Positions 12,326 to 23,991 of a stretch of 64,000 bases of DNA are shown in pieces. Under the pieces are notes generated by a model that made no database searches, was not told the origin of the DNA, and saw only the letters and a program-made list of their open reading frames with translations. The stretch is from the NCBI GenBank assembly GCA_028023455.1, contig JAQFVV010000013.1:6018001-6082000 (forward strand), given 5' to 3'. The stretch comes from Epiperipatus broadwayi. Its lineage: Eukaryota > Onychophora > Udeonychophora > Euonychophora > Peripatidae. Numbering within the stretch: position 1 is the first letter of the stretch; the number at the start of each line of letters is the position of its first letter. The position numbers and the translations under genes are program-made.

Positions 12326-13350
12326 TGTGACACGACAACTTTCTTTCTTCCCCTACTAACTGAATTTTAGTTATTAGAATCATCGTCGAGGGCGCCATAG
12401 TATTTTTAATCTTTCCTGAAGTTTATTTTTAAACTCCACTTTCTTTGGTAAATAAATAAATTGCAAAAAATCTTACAATGAACGTATAAGTGTCTTTCGT
12501 TTTCTTATACTTTCAATGCTTTCCTTATTTTTTATTAACAAACGAGTAACGCCCCAAGGTTCTCTGTTACTTGGTGACGCACTTTTATACCCCCACCCTG
12601 TTGTTACTCTCTAGATCGAATAGATATTAAATAATTTAAAATACAGTTATTCCAATATTTAAAAAAAAAATATTGAACGAAAATTAACATTAATAGATTA
12701 CAATATTAAACAAATTTATTTTCCCCCCTCTATTGTTGAAACATTCGTAATAAACATAATAAATGAAAATTAAATTAAAGATAAAGTTCTATTATGCTTT
12801 ACTTAGAGTTCTCATTAATTGAAACGTTATAATTACCCTGATTGATCAGAGCGGAGTGGCCTGATTTTCATAGGTTTTACATTCCATTGGTCGTGCCTTT
12901 GTCCTTGTACATGCGACTTCCATGAGTGTTCCTTTGGTTGTCCGGCTAGCAATATCCGTTTCTTCCATTCCATAACTCTCTCGATAGCTTCATTCAGATG
13001 GAGTGGCGGTCAATTCCCCAAAGGGGAAGGTTGTGATAACTTTAGCCACTATACATTTGACAAGAGTCCGCAAAATTAAATTTCAATAATAATAATTTTT
13101 ATTGTTCGAAACACAGCTGCTTTCTTTATTGTCCTTGCTGGTCTCTAAAGTCAAGTCAACTGATCTAACTCCTAAAAGCGATCTTATCTCCACTCTTTCT
13201 TATCTTTTTTTTTAATTAGCGTAATAGCAATTACTAACCCAATATTTTTACTTTGTGAAAGTTTCAACAATAGAGTATAATTACTACCAAAAATCTAATT
13301 TTGTTTTCTTTTCCCCACCCTTTTATCTCTCGAATTTTTCTCCCTTTTAA
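12326..13350 (-). mobile_element. possible solo LTR, minus strand (right edge uncertain)
   Basis: At 12326 TGTGACACGACAAC reads, on the minus strand, as an LTR 3' end finishing in CA. Shortly inside it the minus strand has ATGGCGCCCTCGACG, resembling the ATGGCGCCCCGTAGT near the 3' end of the LTR at 29079-31276. The region is richer in GC than its surroundings and contains TTCCCCTTTGGGGAA. I could not find a matching 5' terminus on the right, so the boundary is a guess based on where composition changes. Confidence 0.3.
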
Positions 13351-14355
13351 TTAAACACTTTTAACATTTTTTTTTTTTAATAAATTATATTCAATTTTAT
13401 TTGTTTATTTCAAAATAAAAGTTCAAAATTTTTACCCTTTCCATTAAATCAAAATCATTTGTTAATTAATTTTTTTTTATTTTACAAACTATTTAACTTC
13501 AAAAATATTTATGACAAATTATAACTATGTGAGCTTATATATATATGAGCTGACTTAAAATATCAGCTCAATACTTTCAATGTTTAGAAAAATGTTATTA
13601 TTGTAACAAGTGAATATTAGTGTGTACCTGCAATACAACACACACACATGTATGTTAAATATTTTATTACATACTATACAAATTAATGTCATTATTTTGG
13701 CAATTTGAAAGTGACATCTAGAAAGGTTTATTTTATCACCAGTCAAATATGTTCAGAAATTACATAAACACACATGTATGTGTGCATATATATGTCAGTT
13801 GTGTTGCAAATCATTTTTAGTATTAAATGTCAATTCAAAAATGGTCATTTTATATTAATACAATAATTTTGTAAGTCACATATATGTAAATAAACAATGT
13901 GATAATTTTTGTTATTATTGTATGTTAATCAAAATCAGAAGGTTTCTAATTGTATAGCCATGTACTACAGATCTTAATATCATTTTTTTAGATTATTAAT
14001 AAATTTGAATTCATTGTTAAAATTGCATCATTATCTCTTGCTCACCATAACATTTATAGAGCTTGTGTTCTTCTGATCTAGATTAACATATAATGGCTGA
14101 CATATAAATGGAAATGTATTTAATGCTTAAGGAGCAGCCAGTATACATTGTCCTGGCTTGGCATGAGGATTATATTTTTCAAAGCCCCTGCACTATATTT
14201 TATTTAGTTTAGTCTATTAGAAATTAATTTTATAGATGGACAGTACATTAATGGTACTATGTGGCCAGAACATTGATGATGACCAGCATGTTTTAATATT
14301 CAAACATTATTGTTTTGATGATTATGTATTCTAATGGATTAACACTTAGTTGGTG
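13351..14355. other. unassigned AT-rich DNA
   Basis: Short CA and TA runs near 13630 and 13540 and no coding signal. Nothing else seen. Confidence 0.45.
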
Positions 14356-14429
14356 CATCCAAATAATGGTTCCAATAATCTGTCACATCCAAATAATGGT
14401 TCCAATAATCTGTCTCCAATAATCTGTCA
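14356..14429 (+). repeat. short tandem repeat, 30-bp unit, 2.5 copies
   Basis: Two 30-bp units, each beginning CATCCAAATAATGG and ending in CCAATAATCTGTC plus one base (A in unit 1, T in unit 2), lie at 14356-14385 and 14386-14415, followed by a half unit to 14429. Apart from that final base the units are identical, so the duplication is recent. Confidence 0.85.
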
Positions 14430-14891
14430 CAAGCTGGCAAGGGCTAAATATCCTGGTCTACAGAAGACCCACTTCCAATACAGTCACCAGATTGACTGTT
14501 GATTTATATTTTTGATTGTTCAAATCCAGTTATCAGATTGATTGTTGATTTTATTCTTAGTTATTCTATTGATGTATTTTGATGGATCATTTATGATGAT
14601 GAATGCTTATTCTGAATACTACTTTTACTTACTGACAAAGCTGGTGGTTGTTACACTTATAGTTGCTCTAAGGAGTAGCTGGCTGATCTTACAGAATTTT
14701 CTCTATTCATGCTCTCTTGGAATATATGGAATTGCTTATATATATTTTGGATATTAAATATTACTTTAACATTTTTTTAAATAATACCTCAGTTTAAAAT
14801 TACTTTAATATTTAAGATTATATTTTAAAATATTTTTTCCCATCATCCCATGATCACCCCAGGGATAAACACCCTATCTTTACCATCCCAT

Positions 14892-14894
<3 letters not shown>

Positions 14895-14928
<34 letters not shown>
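14895..14928. repeat. (AT)n microsatellite
   Basis: Uninterrupted AT dinucleotide array of 34 bp. Confidence 0.95.
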
Positions 14929-14931
<3 letters not shown>

Positions 14932-15859
14932 GAATGCATAAATGAATACCAGACTTTAATATACATACTCATAAAACAAGAGAGGATCCAAATTCTCTGT
15001 TTTGCGGCCTGCTGTTGTAGAACATACTTCTGCTGTTACATAAATCTTGCAGAAAACCTCTTCTGCATCAATCTGTCAAATGACACATCACCTCATGTGA
15101 ATCATGAGACAACTTAACACATTACTTTGCAAAGTGCATTTTGCATTTTTTCCATCTTCTTTTATAATAGCTGAAAAGTTCGAGCAATGTGAAATTCTGT
15201 TTTTATTTACAGAAAAACAACATGAAAAAAGCAATGCTGAACAGATTACAAGAAAGCTGATCTCATAAAATATGCTTATAAGTGGTTTAATTGAAATGTT
15301 AAATTTATCATGTCCCTAAAAACACTGCAAGTTAATTTAAAACAATGTCAGATTTTTTTTTTGACGCAAATGGCATTTTTCTCTCAAATTTAGTTCATAA
15401 CAGCTGACATCTTATCTGCAAGTTCTGAAACATTTACTTGATGTGGTAAAATGTAAACACTCTGTTTTGTGTCAAAGAAAATGGTGTGCAAGCTCCACCC
15501 TCACAAAGTGTCATCTTTCAAAGCCTTTGAGTATGAAACACTTTCTTAATTTAATTAGCATGATCCAGCTTATCCATAAGCTATATTCACTTGATCTTTG
15601 CTATTTTTTTAATCTCTTTGAATGAAAAACGTCACTTTGCAAGTACTTTGACTAGACTTGTATTGTATCAATGCATAGTCATTTGAAAGAAATTAAATTT
15701 ATAGCACTTAAAATAAATAAACAATTTTTATTATAAAATTCCAGTAATCCTAGATATATCATACACAATAATTAATATAGTCAAAATTTGTACTACATTT
15801 ATACCATAAAATATAATAAAAATCAAATCAGTAAATCTTTAGCATATATTAATTATTTT
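14929..15859. other. unassigned AT-rich DNA
   Basis: No gene recognised. A 60-codon plus-strand open frame at 15443-15625 has no family resemblance and is probably noise. Confidence 0.45.
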
Positions 15860-16060
15860 AAAATGTAAACATTACAAGCATAAAGCTAAACTAGTCAATA
15901 TAAAATCAAAACTACCCCAAATCTAAAATTAAACCAGACCAGAATAAAAATAATGTTTTAATATTATATTTTATTCTGGTCTGGTTTAATTTTAGATTTG
16001 GGGGTAGTCTTTGATTTTATATTGACTAGTTTAGCTTACGCTTGTACGTTTACATTTTAA
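15860..16060. repeat. inverted repeat at 5' end of Penelope element
   Basis: The left arm at 15860-15954 mirrors the right arm at 15966-16060 (both contain ACTAGT, the AACCAGACCAGAATAAAA block and TGTAAAC-type ends) with about 11 bp between. One arm is the pseudo-LTR start in sense orientation and the other its inverted partial copy. Confidence 0.85.
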
Positions 16061-16959
16061 CAGCTATAGTTTTGCTGATGTAGGAAAGATTTTTTTTTTT
16101 AGTTATTATTATTATTATTATTTGATATTTTATTATTGATATTTATTATAGACATTTATTATTGATATATTTTATTTTGTTTTTTGTTTTTTAATTATTG
16201 ATATAATGGGAATGTCATTTATGTATTATTATGTTTGTTAAAAAGAGTTTGAAGTTGAAAGAGTATATTTATATGATGAATATATTATATATATAGTGTG
16301 TGTAGGTTTTATTGGGTTTTAATTATAAGAGTATTGGTAATTTGGGTATTTAGTATGGGTTTGTGGAGCCTTAATTTTTAATAATTTTCCACTTAATGAT
16401 ATTAGAAGATTAAAAATTTGTCTAAATTGAGGGATAAGATAGAATCTTTACTGATGGCAGATTTATTTTCTTAAAAATGTAGGGAATTTAGTGTTTTTCC
16501 TAGGTGTTGTTGTGTTATTAATTTTAGTAAAAATAAAAAAGTTGATTCAAAATAAAAATTTAGTTTTTAAGTTACAAACATATATATATTGAATAGTTTT
16601 TTAAAAGATAATTTTTGTAAGGTTTTATAAATTTATTTATCTATATAAAAGGAATAGATTTTATTTAGAAAGGAGGGCAAGATTTAATTATTCAATTTTT
16701 GAATTTTTTTATAGTGGCTATTTAGACAGAATAGTCAAATTTATATTGTAAAAAATATGAAAGAAAATTAAAGTGGTTGTTTGGGAAAGTTAATAAAGTT
16801 TATTGTAGTGATAAAGGTTATGAGAATAATGTTTCTGAGGATAGAGTTGTCAATCTTACGGATTTGAAGTTAAAAATGATAGAGAATTAGATATTCTTGC
16901 AAAGGCCCAAATTTTGTTCCATTTCATTCAAAAATATAGTTTTTTTGATACAATTTTAT

Positions 16960-18230
16960 TTATTGAATCTAGTAATTTGAGTATGAGCAGAAAGTTGGTA
17001 TTCAATCATTTGAATAAAAGTTTAAAAAGGAAAGAAAAATTTGTTATTAATCCTGCTGGAGATTAAACATCTTAAAAATAGGTTAGACTGCTAATGATGT
17101 AATCATTTCCTCGTGAAGACAAAGCTGGTAGGGTCGGTTATTACAAAGGAGATGATTTCAAAGGAAAATGTGATAGAGAATTAAATAATGGTAAATATAT
17201 GTTGTTAGATAAAAATCCAGGTAATTTGGATTAAAAGAAAATTGATAGATATTATGAAGAAAATGGTTAATTTAAAAATTTTTAATAGATAGATTATTTA
17301 AAATGCTATCCTAATGATTTTACATCAGCTAAGGTGTCAGAATATTAAAACTCAGTAAAGATATTTCTTTAAGATTTTATTTTTGATTTTACAGGTAGTG
17401 CTTGTAGAAGGTATTTAGATTCTTTGAAATTAATTTTTTAAAACAATTTGTTGATTTTGGTCAGTACACAGTTTCTTCTCTTTGAGGCTTTTTGACAAGA
17501 TTAATAATTTTAAATGGAAAGTAGTTGTATTTGGAAGTTTAGATATTGAAAATATGCATCAGTCTGTTAATAGGTTAAGCAGTATTGATGTTCTTTTGTC
17601 TCAATTGATTAAAGCTCTTTTATCAAAAAAATAAAATTAAGGTAATTAAAGATTTGCTTTTGTTATTGGAAGATTCGCGTATTTTACTTATAAAGGTAAT
17701 TTTTATAAGATTTAAGGAAGGGTGGAGGTTAGGTTATATTATTTCTCCTTAGTATGTTCAGTTTATATTAGTTTATGGAAGAGGAAATTTATTATTAAAA
17801 CAATTGTTTATATGTAAAATTATTTGTCAGATATGTTGATGATTGTTTATTTGTTGTTGAGAATGGTAAATTGAAGGAATTTAAAGAGTTTAATCGTTTG
17901 ATCCTTCTATAAACTCCAGTTAGGAAGAGGTTAGATTTTGGTAAGTTAAAATTTTTAGATCTTTTGGTGATTAGAAATATAGAAACTAATTGTTTATTGT
18001 GCAGTCATTTAGTTAAAAGAAGAATTAAGATCTATAATTAAACCTGATAGCTATCAGTCTGTATCTCTATAAAGTAGCTGCTTTAAGGAATTATTGTTTA
18101 GAGAATATTAAAATCAAAGAATTCTAGGGGTAGCTTTTGTTTCAGAAATATCAATTTTATAAAGATTTATTTAAGTGTTGGATACTCTGATAAATTTGTT
18201 AAAAGTATTTTATTTAATAGTAATATTTAG
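16960..18230 (+). pseudogene. Penelope reverse transcriptase relic
   Basis: Coding homology is spread over several frames. Recognisable blocks in order are a finger/palm strand reading FGSLDIENMHQSV near 17530 (motif A with one catalytic Asp), EDSRI-FTYKGNFYKI near 17670, RYVDDCLFVVENGKL at 17829-17875 (motif C; the two catalytic Asp codons lie within 17838-17843), LKFLDLLVIRN near 17945, and KVAALRNYCLENIKI near 18075, where Penelope elements have YKRAALR-like sequence. In an active element this enzyme copies RNA to DNA at a nicked target. Here stops and frameshifts separate nearly every block, and the usual G-SPLSP motif is damaged. The exact N-terminal limit is uncertain. Confidence 0.8.
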
Positions 18231-18412
18231 CGATGTAAAGGTTAAAGAAAATATGATTTTATTTCTTTGCCATTTAAATTGTCTTCTTTATAAAATTGGT
18301 GTAGAAATAGTAAATTGGTTTGGAAATAAGAAAATTGCTTGAAAAGGTGTTACATTGAATAATCAATGAATAATACAAAGGAAGTTTTTTTGATAGAAAG
18401 ACTATTCCTGGT

Positions 18413-18733
18413 GTGGTATATTTTATTCCTTATTTATTTTGTAAGAAGGTTTACAGGTTTGTGAGTAGTTTGAGCTTAAATGAAAGAGTAAAGGTTCATA
18501 AAAGTAGAGTTAAAAATAGATATCTTAGTTCTGCTTTGTATGTCCATGAAAAAGATACAGCTACATCTATTATTTTGGATGAAGCTAAGGTTGTCTTCTT
18601 TGAGAGAAATGAAATCAAAAGAAGAATTAAAGAGTCTTTATTATTGGTAGGACTTATGATTCTGAAGCAATTAATTTATTTAAGAGTTCTTTTAATATTA
18701 AGGTGGATGGGAAGTGAATGGATCAGTGGGTAG
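18413..18733 (+). pseudogene. Penelope GIY-YIG-type endonuclease C-terminus
   Basis: A 106-codon open stretch begins VYFIPYLFCKKVYRF, where GIY-YIG domains of Penelope elements have G-V-Y-x-I-P-C followed by Y-I-G. It continues with SLNERVKVHK, SSALYVHEKD and then DEAKVVFFERNEIKRRIKES, matching the conserved order R--H, SAL--H, D--A-h-E----R-h-ES of the family. The second Tyr-Ile-Gly strand is changed (VYRFVSS), so catalysis is unlikely. The listed start is simply the first in-frame ATG-like codon; the domain is the tail of the reverse transcriptase polyprotein and is offset from it by frameshift. Confidence 0.8.
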
Positions 18734-18780
18734 TTTAATAGGTATATATAAGTTGTGTTTTTTTATTATTTCTTTACACT

Positions 18781-18812
18781 CTGAGAAGTCTGCTTGTAGT
18801 AAAGAAACCCTT
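18781..18812 (+). ncRNA. degenerate hammerhead motif at Penelope terminus
   Basis: CTGAGAAGTCTGC...GTAGTAAAGAAACCC looks like a hammerhead core (CTGANGA, stem II, GAAAC) that has lost one base in the first strand and part of stem II. Hammerheads are documented in Penelope-like termini, which is why this position is informative. Judged inactive. Confidence 0.4.
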
Positions 18813-18908
18813 AGGTTGTGTTTTAATATTATTTTTATTCTGGTCTGGTTTAATTTTAGATTGTGGTAGTTTTGATTAATTATTTTATATTAATTATCAT
18901 ATATCTGT

Positions 18909-18910
<2 letters not shown>

Positions 18911-18980
<70 letters not shown>
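18911..18980. repeat. (TA)n microsatellite
   Basis: A 70-bp TA array sits between the Penelope right end and the left LTR remnant of the next element. Confidence 0.95.
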
Positions 18981-18981
<1 letters not shown>

Positions 18982-19111
18982 CTGTGTGGTGTTGTAGATC
19001 TCTTTGAGAAACAAAATCTAGCATGAATTTTTACTCTTTAATAAAATAACATTATAAAATATAAACTTGTAAAACAATATTGTAAAACTTATTCTTATAT
19101 ATAAAATACTA

Positions 19112-20968
19112 TATAAACTTATACATTCGATGTACACCAATGCAATTTAAATATTGCTCCACCATGGTCCATTAGGCAGAGCAGCATAATACACAGAGGA
19201 TACCTGTGACCAAGCCAGAGCTATATATATAGTACATAACTCAGAGTACATTTTAAGAGCACAGATCTTCTCAACTGCAGAAGTCAACACCTATCATTCC
19301 AAGCACTATTTTGTTTCAGAGAGAACTCCAGGTAGCAGTTAATTACTGAAGTAAATAATGCATTTTGTATGACGGCAAACTAATTCAGCATCTAAAAAAT
19401 CCCAACTAGATCAATCAAAAAAATAACATAATACATTACTGCTTTAATTAGTGGTAAAAGAATTGACCGATATATTAAGTTTAAAGATAATTTATTAACT
19501 AATTTTAAACTACTTCTATTATAAAATCTTAATTGGTCTAACAATAATATTCTACATAATGACCACACACATTCTTAATTCATACAATAAAATATAAGAT
19601 ATCATAAAGCATTAAATAAATACATAAAATTAATATAAGATATAAAGCATTAAATAAATATACATTTAAAATATGCACATCAATAGTTCATTTTATGTGG
19701 TTATAGATTTCATTTATTAACTGATTCTGGGTGGCTTCAAGATTAGCAATGACCACATTAATATCAGAAATGAATAATAAAATGTTTTTTATTACCTATA
19801 GAATTTTGGACGTTGAATTCTTGCTGTTTGCTGCTTCATGTTAGTTTTTCAGCCAGTTGGATTTGAAGTTTTTGTGGAAGTTCCTTTGATTGCTATTCTT
19901 AATACTCTTCTTTAAGACCATTAGATATCTCTGGCAGTTTCAAGTTATTAAGCAGGCATCACTTTTATTGGGCAGATTTCGGATATTCCATCAGACAAAG
20001 GCTGGAGTCTGACCATATGCTTTCTATGGCTGTTAACACTGCAGGATCTTTCGATACATCACTGACTTTGACTGATTAAAAATTGATTGACCTCTGCATC
20101 TGTTTGACTCACTCTATTTATATGATGACCTGTTGTCACTTTGTTAATTTTTTTTATAGCCGCCATCTATATCTGTTGTTGAAATTCGTCCACTGTCTTT
20201 GATTAAATTCTGATAAGATTTTAGTTAATTAATTGTTGATGGATTTTTTAATTAATAGTCATTGCAAATTCATTTCTTTTTTGTAGTTTTTGAGTATTGC
20301 AATCCTTAAGGGAATTTCTTTTAACTTATCAACTTCCATTTATTTTTAATATCCACTTCCATATTTTATTTTATTCTTAACACTCACACATTGCACCATA
20401 TCTTATGTTTACAATCATTTGCTATTTACACACATATGTATTTAAATTCAACTTGTTACTTCGTTTTTAAGATTACTTTTTTTTCTAAATCAAATAAAAA
20501 GAGAATATCTTTAATTCTAAGTAAAAAATCTATAGTTTAAACTTTTATACTTTTAATTCTTAATTACTTGAAATTCAACTATTTTTAATTTTCTAAGTTA
20601 AATTTTCTTTCCCTTTCAATCAATCTTTAAACTTTTAGTTTTAACATTTTTAAATCACACCCCTCCCCCTTCTAACTAATCAATTGTAACATTTACTGAT
20701 AAATGATGTTTATACAAAAGTTTAAAACTCTTTAAACTTTTATAGATCATTTTCTTTTTTATTATTTTTAAAACTTTAAACTTTTATGTTAAACTTTCTT
20801 TTATTAAACTTTTAACTATTTCTTTAAATGAGATGATTTTACTTCAATCATTTATTGACAGTGATTTTATTATTCATTATCAATTTTAAACTTTACATTG
20901 TTTATGAAAATTTTTATTTTTAATAATTGTAAATACAATTTTCCACAGAGCGCTGTTCAGTAGCAGTA
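19112..20968 (-). repeat. 1.86-kb dispersed repeat, copy 1 (pairs with 31318-33126)
   Basis: This stretch is collinear with 31318-33126 at high similarity throughout. Shared landmarks are ATTGCTCCACCATGG, GGATACCTGTGACCAAGCC, CAGAGAGAACTCCAGGT and GCTGTTCAGTAGC at the far end. A C-rich tract near 20660 (minus strand purine-rich, GGGGAGGGG-like) could be a polypurine tract. It may be the 3' part of the same minus-strand LTR family; orientation is inferred from that context. Confidence 0.8.
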
Positions 20969-22379
20969 TTTAACACCACACTCTGTTTGAGAGTAAAATG
21001 TGTCTCTTGACCATTTTATGTCTGATAACTTCTTTATTAAATCTGAACTATTTACATTAATTATTATTTTTTTAAATGTACTTTCTTTATATCTGGACTA
21101 TTCATCCTGAGGGCAATCTGTTTTGACTATGCTTTTCTTCCTTCTAAGGTTGGCAACATTGCTTACAATGAACTTGTACTAGATGACAACCTTGAGGACA
21201 CCACTATTTTGTGATATTAGGTATGTTAAACTACATGGGTGCAGAGTTTCTGGCTTATACTGAATTATATGTATGTGACATGAAACTTCATATGCTGGGT
21301 TTCCACCAGTCTTTATGAAAAGAAAACATCACTGTGAATGGCAGGATTCCTCTACTGTCCAATCTGACTTATGCTTTGGGAATAACATGAAATATGGGAA
21401 CTCTCACCCAAAGAAGTGATTTGTGGCTTACTCTGGTTGTTCCCAGTGCACATATTTAAATAGAATGAGGACTCTCCCCTGAGAAGTGATTCTTTACAGT
21501 CCATTACATGTACTAATTTCATCCAGCCAACAGCTTTAACTTTTTGTAAAACTTAATTCTATACTTGCTACCCTCCGTTTAATTAATTACCATAACTTCT
21601 ACACTCCTAACTTAAACTTAGATTTGCATTTCATTTATATTATTTATTAATTCTTACAACATTATTTTTAAACCATTTATTTATCTTGCTTTTATTAACA
21701 TGTGTGTATTCAGAAAAAAATGATTTTATTTTATTGTGCTACATTATTATTTTTCTAACTTGCGTGTATTAAAAAAAACTTTTATTTTTATTACGCGACT
21801 TTATTATTATTTACAGCGATTTTATATTTCTACTTATTTATTTAACTTGATTACTTTAAATCATTTGTTTGACCTATTTATTTACAAACTTTTTTTTTAA
21901 TGTGTGCATGGAACAAAAAATCTTTTATCCAGTGAAGCCTCTATTATTATTATTTTACAAAAACAATTCATCTTTTTTTTTTAATTTCTTGCAGTTTTAA
22001 ATAGTAAAATTTCTGATTCAGATTTATTAACTATGTCAAAAACTTGTTTTTTTTTAAAATTCATTATCCATTCCACTCTTTTGTGTCTATCCATTACTTT
22101 AACATTCCATCTAGTACTGTCAATTACACTCACTCAGGTGGCTCCCTTTTACAGACACTTTGATCATTATACTGATCTATATTCCTATATCTATCTATAG
22201 GCTACCTAGTTGAATTTTTCATAGTCTACATGGATCAGAATTTTTATCATTTCTTCCACTGTCTGACCATTAACTTAGCATCATTTTCTGCACATGTGGT
22301 GGCATGTTATGTCAGATTTTTCTCATGATTTGATCATCTAACAATGGAAATACCATTAACACCTTGAGTTTCACCACCT
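20969..22379. other. internal, non-coding part of the LTR remnant
   Basis: No motif of pol could be read on either strand. The stretch is AT-rich with long T runs. Confidence 0.4.
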
Positions 22380-23461
22380 GTTTTAAAAAAAATTGCATAA
22401 GACTTAGTCCATGAATGCTGGGATATCTTTCTTTAGATATTTCACAGAGTATGCCATTCTCTCAGGCTTTGCTCCAAAAGGTTCTTAAGATGGTGTGCCT
22501 ATATTCATCAAATGTCCATGGTTTAGCATACTGGGTGTGCCACCAATATAAGACTGTTCCTTGAAGGTGACTACTAGCAACTGTAACTTTATGCCATTTT
22601 TGCCACTCCTGGATTTGAAACAAACTAGTTAGACTCTCCAAATGCTTTAACAGACTCTCTCCTGCTTCAACCTTGAATGTCACAATAGTAAACTTTTCCT
22701 CCCGAATCTATTGGTTGGTCCCTCCAGCTTATTCTCTCTATCATAACTTTTATATTTACATTCCACTTGGTCTATCTTATATTCCAGACCCTTAGTTATA
22801 TCTAAACATATCTTTTGCACTTCCAACTTTAAACTATCACCACTTTCTATGTCAAATTAAGCCCTTTCTAATTTTTTCACCACTTTGTCAATTCTTCATT
22901 GTTCTTTCCTCTCAATGCCTTCTTTTTTTAACATACTTAATTCTTCCTGTGTAATTCTAGCTATGTTTCTCAATTCCTGGCATGTCTTTTCTATCTGTAT
23001 TATTTTCATTTCCAAATTGCTATACTTAACACTATCTTGTTCTACTTCAGCTCTCACTTCCTTTATGTTTTCATCCAATATCATTCTTTCCTAACTTTCT
23101 TCATTGAAATCTTTCTCTATGACTTTTATGGCTATATGATTTCTCTTTACTTTCTCCATTATTTCATCTCTCATTGCCTTCATTTCTGTAATCATTTCTA
23201 CTTTGACCTGATTAATTTCTTCCTTCATTTCTGCTTTGAGCTATTGCTGACTTTGCTTGAATTCTTGAGCATTTCTTTCATCAATTCTGCTTTGAACTCT
23301 TACTGATTTTGCTTAAATTCTTGACACATTTCTTTCATTTCAGTTTTTATCATATCCATCATCATTTTGAACATTATCTGGGTCTCTGACACTTCCTTTT
23401 CCACTATTTATGGATTTTTTTTAAAAAATGGGCTTTCTCCTGGCTCTATTTCTTTATCCAT
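22380..23461 (-). pseudogene. gypsy-type gag relic
   Basis: On the minus strand an ATG at 23461-23459 opens MDKEIEPGESPFFKK, about 360 bp after the primer-binding site. A long Glu/Lys-rich coiled-coil stretch follows across several frames, including an open piece at 23084-22896 (ILDENIKEVRAEVEQ). It ends with 22683-22462, holding VEAGESLLKHLESL, LQGTVLYWWHTQY and FDEYRHTILRTFW, the L-x-A-xx-W--Y and F--F order of retrotransposon gag capsid domains. Several stops interrupt it. The protein would have packaged element RNA. No zinc knuckle is seen downstream. Confidence 0.6.
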
Positions 23462-23822
23462 TGTTACACTAAACTTTTTTTAAAACCACAAATAAAATTA
23501 TACAATATCTAATATCACTTTTCATTCACAAAACATGAAATATTATTACTGTTTATCTATTTTCTTAAAACAGAGCATACGACTGCCTCCAACCCTTTGT
23601 ACTTTTTTTTCTACCCATCATCAATGCCTTAATCCACCCAAAATATCCAACTGTCTTTACTTTTTCTCTTTTCATTTTAAGAAAAAAAAAAAGGGTTTCA
23701 GTCAATTCTTTATTTAAATTATACCACTTTACAATTCTTAATTACGATTACGCATTTTAGCATTTCTTTGCATATATATTTTCTTTAATTTTATTTGACA
23801 TATGATTAATTAGTCATATGTT

Positions 23823-23835
23823 GGTTCTGGTCCCA
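23823..23835 (-). other. primer-binding site of minus-strand LTR element
   Basis: Minus strand TGGGACCAGAACC begins directly after the LTR end (…CCCAACA). The TGG start matches a tRNA 3' CCA, as expected for priming of minus-strand cDNA synthesis. The tRNA species is not identified. Confidence 0.6.
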
Positions 23836-23991
23836 TGTTGGGAAAAGTCAAATGAACCAAGTGGTGTTGTACATCTCTTTGGGAAACAAAATCTAGCATG
23901 AATTTTAACTCTAATAAAATAACATTATGAAATATAGACTTGTGAAACAATATTGTAAAACTTATATAAATTATAACCTACACTCCCAACA
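23836..23991 (-). repeat. short LTR (156 bp), 5' LTR of minus-strand element
   Basis: It is bounded by an 8-bp inverted repeat, TGTTGGGA at the left and TCCCAACA at the right, and sits against the primer-binding site. The interior matches 18981-19095. A 156-bp LTR is short, so the right boundary could be fortuitous. Confidence 0.55.

Larger units (their letters stand above)
15860..18890 (+). mobile_element. Penelope-like element, decayed, with pseudo-LTRs
   Basis: A single plus-strand retroelement holds a reverse transcriptase relic followed by a GIY-YIG-type C-terminus, which is the Penelope layout. The sequence TTTTAATATTAT-TTATTCTGGTCTGG occurs directly at about 15957-16010 and again at 18821-18870, forming pseudo-LTRs. 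At the left an extra inverted partial copy (15860-15954 against 15966-16060) makes a fold-back, also typical of Penelope insertions. A relic hammerhead motif lies just before the right terminus. The element abuts a (TA)n array at 18911. Many stops and frameshifts make it inactive. Confidence 0.85.
18981..23991 (-). mobile_element. minus-strand LTR retrotransposon remnant
   Basis: A direct repeat links 18981-19095 and 23857-23965 (shared ATCTCTTTG-GAAACAAAATCTAGC), consistent with two LTRs. At the right side the LTR has intact termini and an adjacent primer-binding site, which fixes the element on the minus strand. Gag remnants lie just downstream of that site. No protease, reverse transcriptase or integrase could be recognised between 22.3 and 19.1 kb, so pol was deleted or replaced, partly by the 1.86-kb repeat at 19112-20968. 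Confidence 0.6.

Noticed and set aside
14542-14757. 71-codon hydrophobic frame
   Set aside because: It looks like a membrane peptide only because AT-rich codons encode Leu, Ile, Phe and Tyr; no splice context or family.
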